Part shown: piece after piece, positions 1-11,100 of the stretch
Numbering within the stretch: the first letter of the stretch is position 1
Layout: each line of letters opens with the position of its first letter
Assembly (NCBI GenBank): GCA_933228675.1
Contig: OW121742.1
Span: 110,977,242-111,041,241, forward strand
Direction: 5' to 3'
Source of the DNA: Stomorhina lunata
Lineage: Eukaryota; Arthropoda; Insecta; Diptera; Rhiniidae
Length of the DNA: 64,000 bases
The notes under the pieces: generated by a model
What the model saw: the letters and a program-made list of their open reading frames with translations, nothing else
What the model was told of the DNA's origin: nothing
Database searches by the model: none
Made by a program: the position numbers and the translations under genes

Positions 1-782
1 AGTTCTGTTCTAGTTCTGTTCTAGTTCTGTTCTAGTTCTGTTCTAGTTCTGTTCTAGTTCTGTTCTAGTTCTGTTCTAGTTCTGTTCTAGTTCTGTTCTA
101 GTTCTGTTCTAGTTCTGTTCTAGTTCTGTTCTAGTTCTGTTCTAGTTCTGTTCTAGTTCTGTTCTAGTTCTGTTCTAGTTCTGTTCTAGTTCTGTTCTAG
201 TTCTGTTCTAGTTCTGTTCTAGTTCTGTTCTAGTTCTGTTCTAGTTCTGTTCTAGTTCTGTTCTAGTTCTGTTCTAGTTCTGTTCTAGTTCTGTTCTAGT
301 TCTGTTCTAGTTCTGTTCTAGTTCTGTTCTAGTTCTGTTCTAGTTCTGTTCTAGTTCTGTTCTAGTTCTGTTCTAGTTCTGTTCTAGTTCTGTTCTAGTT
401 CTGTTCTAGTTCTGTTCTAGTTCTGTTCTAGTTCTGTTCTAGTTCTGTTCTAGTTCTGTTCTAGTTCTGTTCTAGTTCTGTTCTAGTTCTGTTCTAGTTC
501 TGTTCTAGTTCTGTTCTAGTTCTGTTCTAGTTCTGTTCTAGTTCTGTTCTAGTTCTGTTCTAGTTCTGTTCTAGTTCTGTTCTAGTTCTGTTCTAGTTCT
601 GTTCTAGTTCTGTTCTAGTTCTGTTCTAGTTCTGTTCTAGTTCTGTTCTAGTTCTGTTCTAGTTCTGTTCTAGTTCTGTTCTAGTTCTGTTCTAGTTCTG
701 TTCTAGTTCTGTTCTAGTTCTGTTCTAGTTCTGTTCTAGTTCTGTTCTAGTTCTGTTCTAGTTCTGTTCAAGTTCTATTCTA
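1..782 (-). repeat. 11-bp satellite array, AGTTCTGTTCT on plus strand
   Basis: Tandem array of AGTTCTGTTCT running from the window edge for about 71 copies. It is nearly perfect until the last two units, which carry substitutions (TTCA, then CTATTCTAA). The left end lies outside the window. The unit is the exact reverse complement of the repeat at 2012-3060, so the two arrays face each other across a 1.2-kb spacer. The strand label is relative to that second array. Confidence 0.98.
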
Positions 783-1400
783 ATGCTTATTTTCTCCCTC
801 TTTATGGACGAATGAGTGTAAATTCGTCCACAAAGTTTGATTTGGTTGACCGGAAATTGAAATTGTACGCATAACATTAAGTAAAGGAAAATGGAAATAT
901 TTTTTGCCAATACCATTTCATAATTTCCTAAACTGTTGCAGCAAATTAAACTTTAATTGTCTCCATATGTTGGACAATATCAATTAAAATTTTGTTTATA
1001 AATTTTTGAATATAATGAAATTGTAACATTTGTTAAACAAGACCACAACACTAGAGGGAGGAAAGGGAAGTATGATAATATACATTATGACAAATTACAA
1101 AACTTTTTATCTCATCTTCTCAGAACTAGCAGAATTATGCATAATTAAACATTTGCTAGAGACCAGTTGCTGCATTAAAATGCGATTTTCTACAGAACAG
1201 AATAAATTATGCCAAGGCCAAAAGAGACCAAAAGGAGTGACAGGGGAACTACAGTATGTGACAAAGTAGAAATACTGGGAAATAGGATAACACACACACT
1301 TGCATAATTTTTAATAGAATATATTACCATAATAAAAGTCAAAAATAAAATTTAATTGAATGAATAATATGACCTTTAAATAGATAAATAAAAAATGTAT

Positions 1401-1415
1401 AGTATACTTTTGGGA
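1401..1415 (+). promoter_or_regulatory. Su(Hw)-like motif (GTATAC variant)
   Basis: AGTATACTTTTGGGA matches the recurring spacer motif except that GCATA is GTATA. The TACTTTTGGG half is intact. Binding is inferred only from resemblance to the Drosophila Su(Hw) consensus as I remember it. Confidence 0.45.
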
Positions 1416-1708
1416 AATTTTATTAAGAACGCATTAGTCTAAGAGTGTCGCTTACTTTTCTAAAGAAAACTTACTCTGTCGCTTAACTTTATATAGAAAT
1501 TGTTAAATAGAACCATATATTTTTATTATTTTTTTTTTTGCATATTTTGAGGCCATTGTGACAAAATCAAATTCCAATAGCCAGAATAAAACATTATTGC
1601 AGATTATATTAATAGACAATTAAGTTAACAATTTGTTATACAATATAGGCTCTATTAAATTGTTCAATTAAAATTTTAATCTGCTAGAATAACTACATAT
1701 TAAAATAT

Positions 1709-1727
1709 ATTGCCTACTTTTGGGCGC
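1709..1727 (+). promoter_or_regulatory. Su(Hw)-like motif, strong match
   Basis: ATTGCCTACTTTTGGGCGC contains both the GCCTACTT core and the downstream GGGCGC extension. It is one of the best matches in the window and lies in single-copy DNA about 300 bp from the next satellite. Confidence 0.6.
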
Positions 1728-2011
1728 ATGTGTTTTACATGTTGCATAAAATCAGTTCAAATTTAATGTAATTATAGGAAAATTTCCACAAATTTGTGTG
1801 AATGTATTACATTGTTATAGCGAAAAGACTGTTAAGAATAATCTGACAAATGATATTTTCCGAGAAAATCAGAGAATGAATGAAAATGTGGCTATTGGAA
1901 AAATTGAAGTAGATTAACATTAATTAGATGCATTAAAGGTTGGCATGGAATTGACAATTTTTCCAAGAATTCTTAATAATATTTAAGTAAAAGATTTGGC
2001 AAAAAGGCAAA

Positions 2012-3060
2012 TAGCAACAGAACAAGAACAGAACTAGAACAGAACTAGAACAGAACTAGAACAGAACTAGAACAGAACTAGAACAGAACTAGAACAGAAC
2101 TAGAACAGAACTAGAACAGAACTAGAACAGAACTAGAACAGAACTAGAACAGAACTAGAACAGAACTAGAACAGAACTAGAACAGAACCAGAACAGAACT
2201 AGAACAGAACTAGAACAGAACCAGAACAGAACTAGAACAGAACTAGAACAGAACTAGAACAGAACTAGAACAGAACTAGAACAGAACTAGAACAGAACTA
2301 GAACAGAACTAGAACAGAACTAGAACAGAACTAGAACAGAACTAGAACAGAACTAGAACAGAACTAGAACAGAACTAGAACAGACCTAGAACAGAACTAG
2401 AACAGACCTAGAACAGAACTAGAACAGAACTAGAACAGAACTAGAACAGAACTAGAACAGAACTAGAACAGAACAGAACTAGAACAGAACTAGAACAGAA
2501 CTAGAACAGAACTAGAACAGAACTAGAACAGAACTAGAACAGAACTAGAACAGAACTAGAACAGAAGTAGAACAGAACTAGAACAGAACTAGAACAGAAC
2601 TAGAACAGAACTAGAACAGAACTAGAACAGAACTAGAACAGAACTAGAACAGAACTAGAACAGAACTAGAACAGAACTAGAACAGAACTAGAACAGAACT
2701 AGAACAGAACTAGAACAGAACTAGAACAAAACTAGAACAGAACTAGAACAGAACTAGAACAGAACTAGAACAGAACTAGAACAGAACTAGAACAGAACTA
2801 GAACAGAACTAGAACAAAACTAGAACAGAACTAGAACAGAACTAGAACAGAACTAGAACAGAACTAGAACAGAACTAGAACAGAACTAGAACAGAACTAG
2901 AACAGAACTAGAACAGAACTAGAACAGAACTAGAACAGAACTAGAACAGAACTAGAACAGAACTAGAACAGAACTAGAACAGAACTAGAACAGAACTAGA
3001 ACAGAACTAGAACAGAACTAGAACAGAACTAGAACAGAACTAGAACAGAACTAGAACAGA
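2012..3060 (+). repeat. 11-bp satellite array, AGAACAGAACT
   Basis: About 95 copies of AGAACAGAACT, the reverse complement of the array at 1-782. Units are mostly identical, with scattered variants: AGAACAGAACC near 2190-2222, AGAACAGACCT near 2383-2408, AACAAAACT near 2726 and 2814, and one truncated unit near 2467-2476. The left edge is irregular (GCAACAGAACAAG) and the right edge stops abruptly at ATGAAATG. Confidence 0.98.
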
Positions 3061-4145
3061 ATGAAATGATCTTGTTAATTTAAAATAATCTATTTGATTA
3101 CGATTAGTCCATCTTATCTGGATAAATCTAGCTTATGGAAATATTCACCATGTCCAGACGATCTAATCAAGGACGTAGTTCCTTGATTAGATCAGGTTAC
3201 GATATTAATGATCTTGTCTATATGTGAATATCTTGTAAAGGTGGCCATACTTTCGTTCTAGTCTAGACGACAGTGATCTTGTCTAAACTACCGCGATACA
3301 TCCAAGATCACTCTCGTCAAGATTTTAGTCATATAGAGAAGATCATATCGATATAATTTATGATCTAGTTTCGAAAATAACGATCTTGTCTGTATGGAAT
3401 GATCTTGTTTAGTCGATTTCACATGATCTATATGACTGCGATTAATCTATGTTATCATATCAGGATAAATCTAGTTTAAAAAAATATTGATAAAAAAATA
3501 TGATCGAGTTTCGATAATAATGATCTTGGATTTATGGGATGACCTTGTAGACGCAGCTAGTGTTTTTCTATATGACTATAATCAGATATGATCTTGTCTG
3601 TACACGGTGGATCGTTACTAGACGAAAGTGATCTTGTTTAAGCTATCGCGATATATCCAAGATCACTCTCGTCTAGAAAAAATCGTAGTCATATAGAGAA
3701 GAGCATATTAAAATTCCTTTCGGGGAAGATGATCTTGTCTTGATAAAAAGGATCTTGTTTATATGGATTTTGATCTTGTTTAATCGATTTATCACTATCT
3801 ATATGGCTACGATTAGTCTATCTTGGGCAAATATGATCTTATCTAGATAAATCTAGCTTAAAAAATATTGATCATGTCCAGACGATCTATTCATGGAGTT
3901 ACGATAGAGTTTTGTTAATTATTTTTTTTGTCTATCTGTGATGATCTCGTAAAGGCGGCTACTAGACCTTTTCTATATGACTAAAACCACTAAAGTCTGT
4001 TCCGACACACTCTTTTCTATATGACTTCGATCTTAGTGTAGACGACAGTGATCTTGTTTGAACGGCAATACACCCATGATCATTCTCGACTAGACAAGAT
4101 CGTAGTCGTATAGACAAGAGCATATCGAAACTCTATACGATTATG
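3061..4145 (+). repeat. GATCTTGTC-rich repeat, left arm of a long inverted repeat
   Basis: About three degenerate copies of a 350-420 bp unit. Each contains a block of the form GACGACAGTGATCTTGT, then about 20 bp, then CAAGATCACTCTCGTC (near 3267, 3620 and 4043), which is itself an inverted repeat. Bases 3212-4134 match the reverse complement of 17876-18747 at high identity. Long stretches around TCTAGTCTAGACGACAGTG are identical. No transposase or target-site duplication is visible. It may be a foldback or MITE-like element or an inverted segmental duplication. Confidence 0.85.
3160..3193. repeat. Perfect 14-bp hairpin
   Basis: GATCTAATCAAGGA and TCCTTGATTAGATC form a perfect 14-bp inverted repeat around a 6-nt loop, CGTAGT. 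It lies in the outer part of the left arm and is not conserved in the right arm. Confidence 0.9.
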
Positions 4146-5111
4146 ATTGTTATACTCAAGGTCCGTCTACAGGTAAGAAGTTGCTAATAAATCTATAATT
4201 TTGAAGGCCTAAACTTTAGCTTTGAACTGTTGGGTATTTTATAATACATTTACATGAGCATAAATATTTAAAAACATTATTTTTTTTCGAATGTCTGTGA
4301 CTACGTGCAGACTCCAAATTCCCCAACTGATTGTCGATATTCCTTCAATTGTTATTTGGGTTTCCTTTTCCTCCTCTTATTTCTACAGTCTCCTCAAAAT
4401 GTATCCTTCGTCATTTGGTGTTTATTGTTTTGTCACAATCTGACAAACAAATACACCGACAACGACAACGACAACCACTTAATGTTTTTTTTTTCGGAAT
4501 TTGAATAAAAAGAAAAAAATCTACATAAAAGTAAGAGCAACAACAGCAAATTTTACAACAATACATGATGTTTGATATTAAAATCGACATTTAATATAAA
4601 TAATATAAAAATTTACAAGACACTAACACCAACAACGACAACAATCATAAAGTTACATTGACGTCATCATCAATTTTACAATTAAAGTTTGTTTTTGTGA
4701 AACCCATCCCCCCTACCCCCCCTTAATTCAAATTTTTCGCCTGTAAATAATAGAAAAAGTGGAGGTGCCCGACTGTCAGCTTGACTGACTGCCTGCCTGC
4801 CTGCCATCATACGAGTTATGAAATTTTGAAATTAAATTATGTAGATTTTTGATTTGTGTTTATATGTCTGTGTGTAAATGGCTATATGTTGTATATGTGT
4901 CTGTGTTAGTTTAAGCACGTAACATTGTCTCCCTAAAGTATGCCAGGTTTCTTTTTTGGTGGAAGTAACTTTTTGACATTCAATTATCAAAAAATTTCCT
5001 TAGAAACCAAAAATAGAATAGAACATTTTAAGTGCCTAAGAGTTGAGGGATGTAAATTTAAAATATCAATAGCCATGATTGACATTATTGAAATTTTGTT
5101 TATGGAAAAAA
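4146..5111. other. Spacer; no gene seen
   Basis: Single-copy AT-rich DNA with simple-sequence tracts: ACGACAACGACAACGACA-like runs near 4455-4475, and GCCTGCCTGCCTGCC near 4790-4805. Short open frames near 4305-4508 and 4940-5122 show no domain, and the second runs into satellite. One minus-strand Su(Hw)-like motif lies at 4931. Confidence 0.75.
4931..4945 (-). promoter_or_regulatory. Su(Hw)-like motif, strong match
   Basis: On the minus strand this reads TGGCATACTTTAGGG, with the GCATACTT core and the AGGG extension. It sits about 170 bp before the 33-bp satellite begins. Confidence 0.55.
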
Positions 5112-8100
5112 AATTTCGATAAAAATATTTTTCTATAGAAAAAATTTCAATTAAAATATTTTTCTATAGCAAAAATTTCAATAAAAATATTTTTCTTTAT
5201 AAAAAAAAAATCTCTAGCAATATTTTTCTATATAGAAAAAATTTCGATAGAAATATTTTTCTATATAGAAAAAATTAAGATAGAAATATTTTTCTATATA
5301 GAAAAAATTTCGATAGAAATATTTTTCTATATAGAAAAAATTTCGATAGAAATATCTTTCTATATAGAAAAAATTTCAATAGAAATATTTTTCTATATAG
5401 AAAAAATTTCGATTGAAATATTTTTCTATATAGAAAAAAATTTCGATAGAAATATTTTTCTATATAGAAAACATTTCGATAGAAATATTTTTATATATAG
5501 AAAAAATTTCGATAGAAATAGTTTTCTATATAGAAAAAAATTTCCAAAGAAATATTTTTCTATATAGCAAAAATTTCGATAGAAATATTTTTCTATATAG
5601 AAAAAATTTCGAAAGAAATATTTTTCTATATAGAAAAAATTTCGATAGAAATATTTTTCTATATAGAAAAAATTTCGATAGAAATATTTTTCTATATAGA
5701 AAAAATTTCGATAGAAATATTTTTCTATATAGAAAAAATTTCGATAGAAATATTTTTCTATATAGAAAAAATTTCGATAGAAATATTTTTCTATATAGAA
5801 AAAATTTCGATAGAAATATTTTTCTATATAGAAAAAATTTCGATAGAAATATTTTTCTATATAGAAAAAATTTCGATAGAAATATTTTTCTATATAGAAA
5901 AAATTTCGATAGAAATATTTTTCTATATAGAAAAAATTTCGATAGAAATATTTTTCTATATAGAAAAAATTTCGATAGAAATATTTTTCTATATAGAAAA
6001 AATTTCGATAGAAATATTTTTCTATATAGAAAAAATTTCGATAGAAATATTTTTCTATATAGAAAAAATTTCGATAGAAATATTTTTCTATATAGAAAAA
6101 ATTTCGATAGAAATATTTTTCTATATAGAAAAAATTTCGATAGAAATATTTTTCTATATAGAAAAAATTTCGATAGAAATATTTTTCTATATAGAAAAAA
6201 TTTCGATAGAAATATTTTTCTATATAGAAAAAATTTCGATAGAAATATTTTTCTATATAGAAAAAATTTCGATAGAAATATTTTTCTATATAGAAAAAAT
6301 TTCGATAGAAATATTTTTCTATATAGAAAAAATTTCGATAGAAATATTTTTCTATATAGAAAAAATTTCGATAGAAATATTTTTCTATATAGAAAAAATT
6401 TCGATAGAAATATTTTTCTATATAGAAAAAATTTCGATAGAAATATTTTTCTATATAGAAAAAATTTCGATAGAAATATTTTTCTATATAGAAAAAATTT
6501 CGATAGAAATATTTTTCTATATAGAAAAAATTTCGATAGAAATATTTTTCTATATAGAAAAAATTTCGATAGAAATATTTTTCTATATAGAAAAAATTTC
6601 GATAGAAATATTTTTCTATATAGAAAAAATTTCGATAGAAATATTTTTCTATATAGAAAAAATTTCGATAGAAATATTTTTCTATATAGAAAAAATTTCG
6701 ATAGAAATATTTTTCTATATAGAAAAAATTTCGATAGAAATATTTTTCTATATAGAAAAAATTTCGATAGAAATATTTTTCTATATAGAAAAAATTTCGA
6801 TAGAAATATTTTTCTATATAGAAAAAATTTCGATAGAAATATTTTTCTATATAGAAAAAATTTCGATAGAAATATTTTTCTATATAGAAAAAATTTCGAT
6901 AGAAATATTTTTCTATATAGAAAAAATTTCGATAGAAATATTTTTCTATATAGAAAAAATTTCGATAGAAATATTTTTCTATATAGAAAAAATTTCGATA
7001 GAAATATTTTTCTATATAGAAAAAATTTCGATAGAAATATTTTTCTATATAGAAAAAATTTCGATAGAAATATTTTTCTATATAGAAAAAATTTCGATAG
7101 AAATATTTTTCTATATAGAAAAAATTTCGATAGAAATATTTTTCTATATAGAAAAAATTTCGATAGAAATATTTTTCTATATAGAAAAAATTTCGATAGA
7201 AATATTTTTCTATATAGAAAAAATTTCGATAGAAATATTTTTCTATATAGAAAAAATTTCGATAGAAATATTTTTCTATATAGAAAAAATTTCGATAGAA
7301 ATATTTTTCTATATAGAAAAAATTTCGATAGAAATATTTTTCTATATAGAAAAAATTTCGATAGAAATATTTTTCTATATAGAAAAAATTTCGATAGAAA
7401 TATTTTTCTATATAGAAAAAATTTCGATAGAAATATTTTTCTATATAGAAAAAATTTCGATAGAAATATTTTTCTATATAGAAAAAATTTCGATAGAAAT
7501 ATTTTTCTATATAGAAAAAATTTCGATAGAAATATTTTTCTATATAGAAAAAATTTCGATAGAAATATTTTTCTATATAGAAAAAATTTCGATAGAAATA
7601 TTTTTCTATATAGAAAAAATTTCGATAGAAATATTTTTCTATATAGAAAAAATTTCGATAGAAATATTTTTCTATATAGAAAAAATTTCGATAGAAATAT
7701 TTTTCTATATAGAAAAAATTTCGATAGAAATATTTTTCTATATAGAAAAAATTTCGATAGAAATATTTTTCTATATAGAAAAAATTTCGATAGAAATATT
7801 TTTCTATATAGAAAAAATTTCGATAGAAATATTTTTCTATATAGAAAAAATTTCGATAGAAATATTTTTCTATATAGAAAAAATTTCGATAGAAATATTT
7901 TTCTATATAGAAAAAATTTCGATAGAAATATTTTTCTATATAGAAAAAATTTCGATAGAAATATTTTTCTATATAGAAAAAATTTCGATAGAAATATTTT
8001 TCTATATAGAAAAAATTTCGATAGAAATATTTTTCTATATAGAAAAAATTTCGATAGAAATATTTTTCTATATAGAAAAAATTTCGATAGAAATATTTTT

Positions 8101-11100
8101 CTATATAGAAAAAATTTCGATAGAAATATTTTTCTATATAGAAAAAATTTCGATAGAAATATTTTTCTATATAGAAAAAATTTCGATAGAAATATTTTTC
8201 TATATAGAAAAAATTTCGATAGAAATATTTTTCTATATAGAAAAAATTTCGATAGAAATATTTTTCTATATAGAAAAAATTTCGATAGAAATATTTTTCT
8301 ATATAGAAAAAATTTCGATAGAAATATTTTTCTATATAGAAAAAATTTCGATAGAAATATTTTTCTATATAGAAAAAATTTCGATAGAAATATTTTTCTA
8401 TATAGAAAAAATTTCGATAGAAATATTTTTCTATATAGAAAAAATTTCGATAGAAATATTTTTCTATATAGAAAAAATTTCGATAGAAATATTTTTCTAT
8501 ATAGAAAAAATTTCGATAGAAATATTTTTCTATATAGAAAAAATTTCGATAGAAATATTTTTCTATATAGAAAAAATTTCGATAGAAATATTTTTCTATA
8601 TAGAAAAAATTTCGATAGAAATATTTTTCTATATAGAAAAAATTTCGATAGAAATATTTTTCTATATAGAAAAAATTTCGATAGAAATATTTTTCTATAT
8701 AGAAAAAATTTCGATAGAAATATTTTTCTATATAGAAAAAATTTCGATAGAAATATTTTTCTATATAGAAAAAATTTCGATAGAAATATTTTTCTATATA
8801 GAAAAAATTTCGATAGAAATATTTTTCTATATAGAAAAAATTTCGATAGAAATATTTTTCTATATAGAAAAAATTTCGATAGAAATATTTTTCTATATAG
8901 AAAAAATTTCGATAGAAATATTTTTCTATATAGAAAAAATTTCGATAGAAATATTTTTCTATATAGAAAAAATTTCGATAGAAATATTTTTCTATATAGA
9001 AAAAATTTCGATAGAAATATTTTTCTATATAGAAAAAATTTCGATAGAAATATTTTTCTATATAGAAAAAATTTCGATAGAAATATTTTTCTATATAGAA
9101 AAAATTTCGATAGAAATATTTTTCTATATAGAAAAAATTTCGATAGAAATATTTTTCTATATAGAAAAAATTTCGATAGAAATATTTTTCTATATAGAAA
9201 AAATTTCGATAGAAATATTTTTCTATATAGAAAAAATTTCGATAGAAATATTTTTCTATATAGAAAAAATTTCGATAGAAATATTTTTCTATATAGAAAA
9301 AATTTCGATAGAAATATTTTTCTATATAGAAAAAATTTCGATAGAAATATTTTTCTATATAGAAAAAATTTCGATAGAAATATTTTTCTATATAGAAAAA
9401 ATTTCGATAGAAATATTTTTCTATATAGAAAAAATTTCGATAGAAATATTTTTCTATATAGAAAAAATTTCGATAGAAATATTTTTCTATATAGAAAAAA
9501 TTTCGATAGAAATATTTTTCTATATAGAAAAAATTTCGATAGAAATATTTTTCTATATAGAAAAAATTTCGATAGAAATATTTTTCTATATAGAAAAAAT
9601 TTCGATAGAAATATTTTTCTATATAGAAAAAATTTCGATAGAAATATTTTTCTATATAGAAAAAATTTCGATAGAAATATTTTTCTATATAGAAAAAATT
9701 TCGATAGAAATATTTTTCTATATAGAAAAAATTTCGATAGAAATATTTTTCTATATAGAAAAAATTTCGATAGAAATATTTTTCTATATAGAAAAAATTT
9801 CGATAGAAATATTTTTCTATATAGAAAAAATTTCGATAGAAATATTTTTCTATATAGAAAAAATTTCGATAGAAATATTTTTCTATATAGAAAAAATTTC
9901 GATAGAAATATTTTTCTATATAGAAAAAATTTCGATAGAAATATTTTTCTATATAGAAAAAATTTCGATAGAAATATTTTTCTATATAGAAAAAATTTCG
10001 ATAGAAATATTTTTCTATATAGAAAAAATTTCGATAGAAATATTTTTCTATATAGAAAAAATTTCGATAGAAATATTTTTCTATATAGAAAAAATTTCGA
10101 TAGAAATATTTTTCTATATAGAAAAAATTTCGATAGAAATATTTTTCTATATAGAAAAAATTTCGATAGAAATATTTTTCTATATAGAAAAAATTTCGAT
10201 AGAAATATTTTTCTATATAGAAAAAATTTCGATAGAAATATTTTTCTATATAGAAAAAATTTCGATAGAAATATTTTTCTATATAGAAAAAATTTCGATA
10301 GAAATATTTTTCTATATAGAAAAAATTTCGATAGAAATATTTTTCTATATAGAAAAAATTTCGATAGAAATATTTTTCTATATAGAAAAAATTTCGATAG
10401 AAATATTTTTCTATATAGAAAAAATTTCGATAGAAATATTTTTCTATATAGAAAAAATTTCGATAGAAATATTTTTCTATATAGAAAAAATTTCGATAGA
10501 AATATTTTTCTATATAGAAAAAATTTCGATAGAAATATTTTTCTATATAGAAAAAATTTCGATAGAAATATTTTTCTATATAGAAAAAATTTCGATAGAA
10601 ATATTTTTCTATATAGAAAAAATTTCGATAGAAATATTTTTCTATATAGAAAAAATTTCGATAGAAATATTTTTCTATATAGAAAAAATTTCGATAGAAA
10701 TATTTTTCTATATAGAAAAAATTTCGATAGAAATATTTTTCTATATAGAAAAAATTTCGATAGAAATATTTTTCTATATAGAAAAAATTTCGATAGAAAT
10801 ATTTTTCTATATAGAAAAAATTTCGATAGAAATATTTTTCTATATAGAAAAAATTTCGATAGAAATATTTTTCTATATAGAAAAAATTTCGATTGAAATA
10901 TTTTTCTATATAGAAAAAAATTTCGATAGAAATATTTTTCTATATAGAAAAAATTTCGATAGAAATATTTTTCTATATAGAAAAAATTTCGATAGAAATA
11001 TTTTTCTATATAGAAAAAATTTCGATAGAAATATTTTTCTATATAGAAAAAATTTCGATAGAAATATTTTTCTATATAGAAAAAATTTCGATAGTAATAT

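Larger units (their letters stand above)
783..2011. other. Spacer between inverted 11-bp arrays; no gene seen
   Basis: Single-copy AT-rich DNA. A 79-codon frame at about 1030-1269 starts at a non-ATG codon, overlaps an opposite-strand frame of similar size and has no recognisable domain, so I do not call it a gene. The spacer holds two Su(Hw)-like motifs on the plus strand, at 1401 and 1709. Nothing else is recognisable. Confidence 0.8.

Noticed and set aside
2012..3060. AGAACA half-sites resembling a steroid-receptor response element
   Set aside because: The hexamers are direct repeats produced by the 11-bp satellite, not spaced inverted pairs, and flies are not known to have that receptor class.
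3061..4145. Complete DNA transposon
   Set aside because: Inverted-repeat structure is clear but no transposase frame, defined ends or target-site duplication can be seen.
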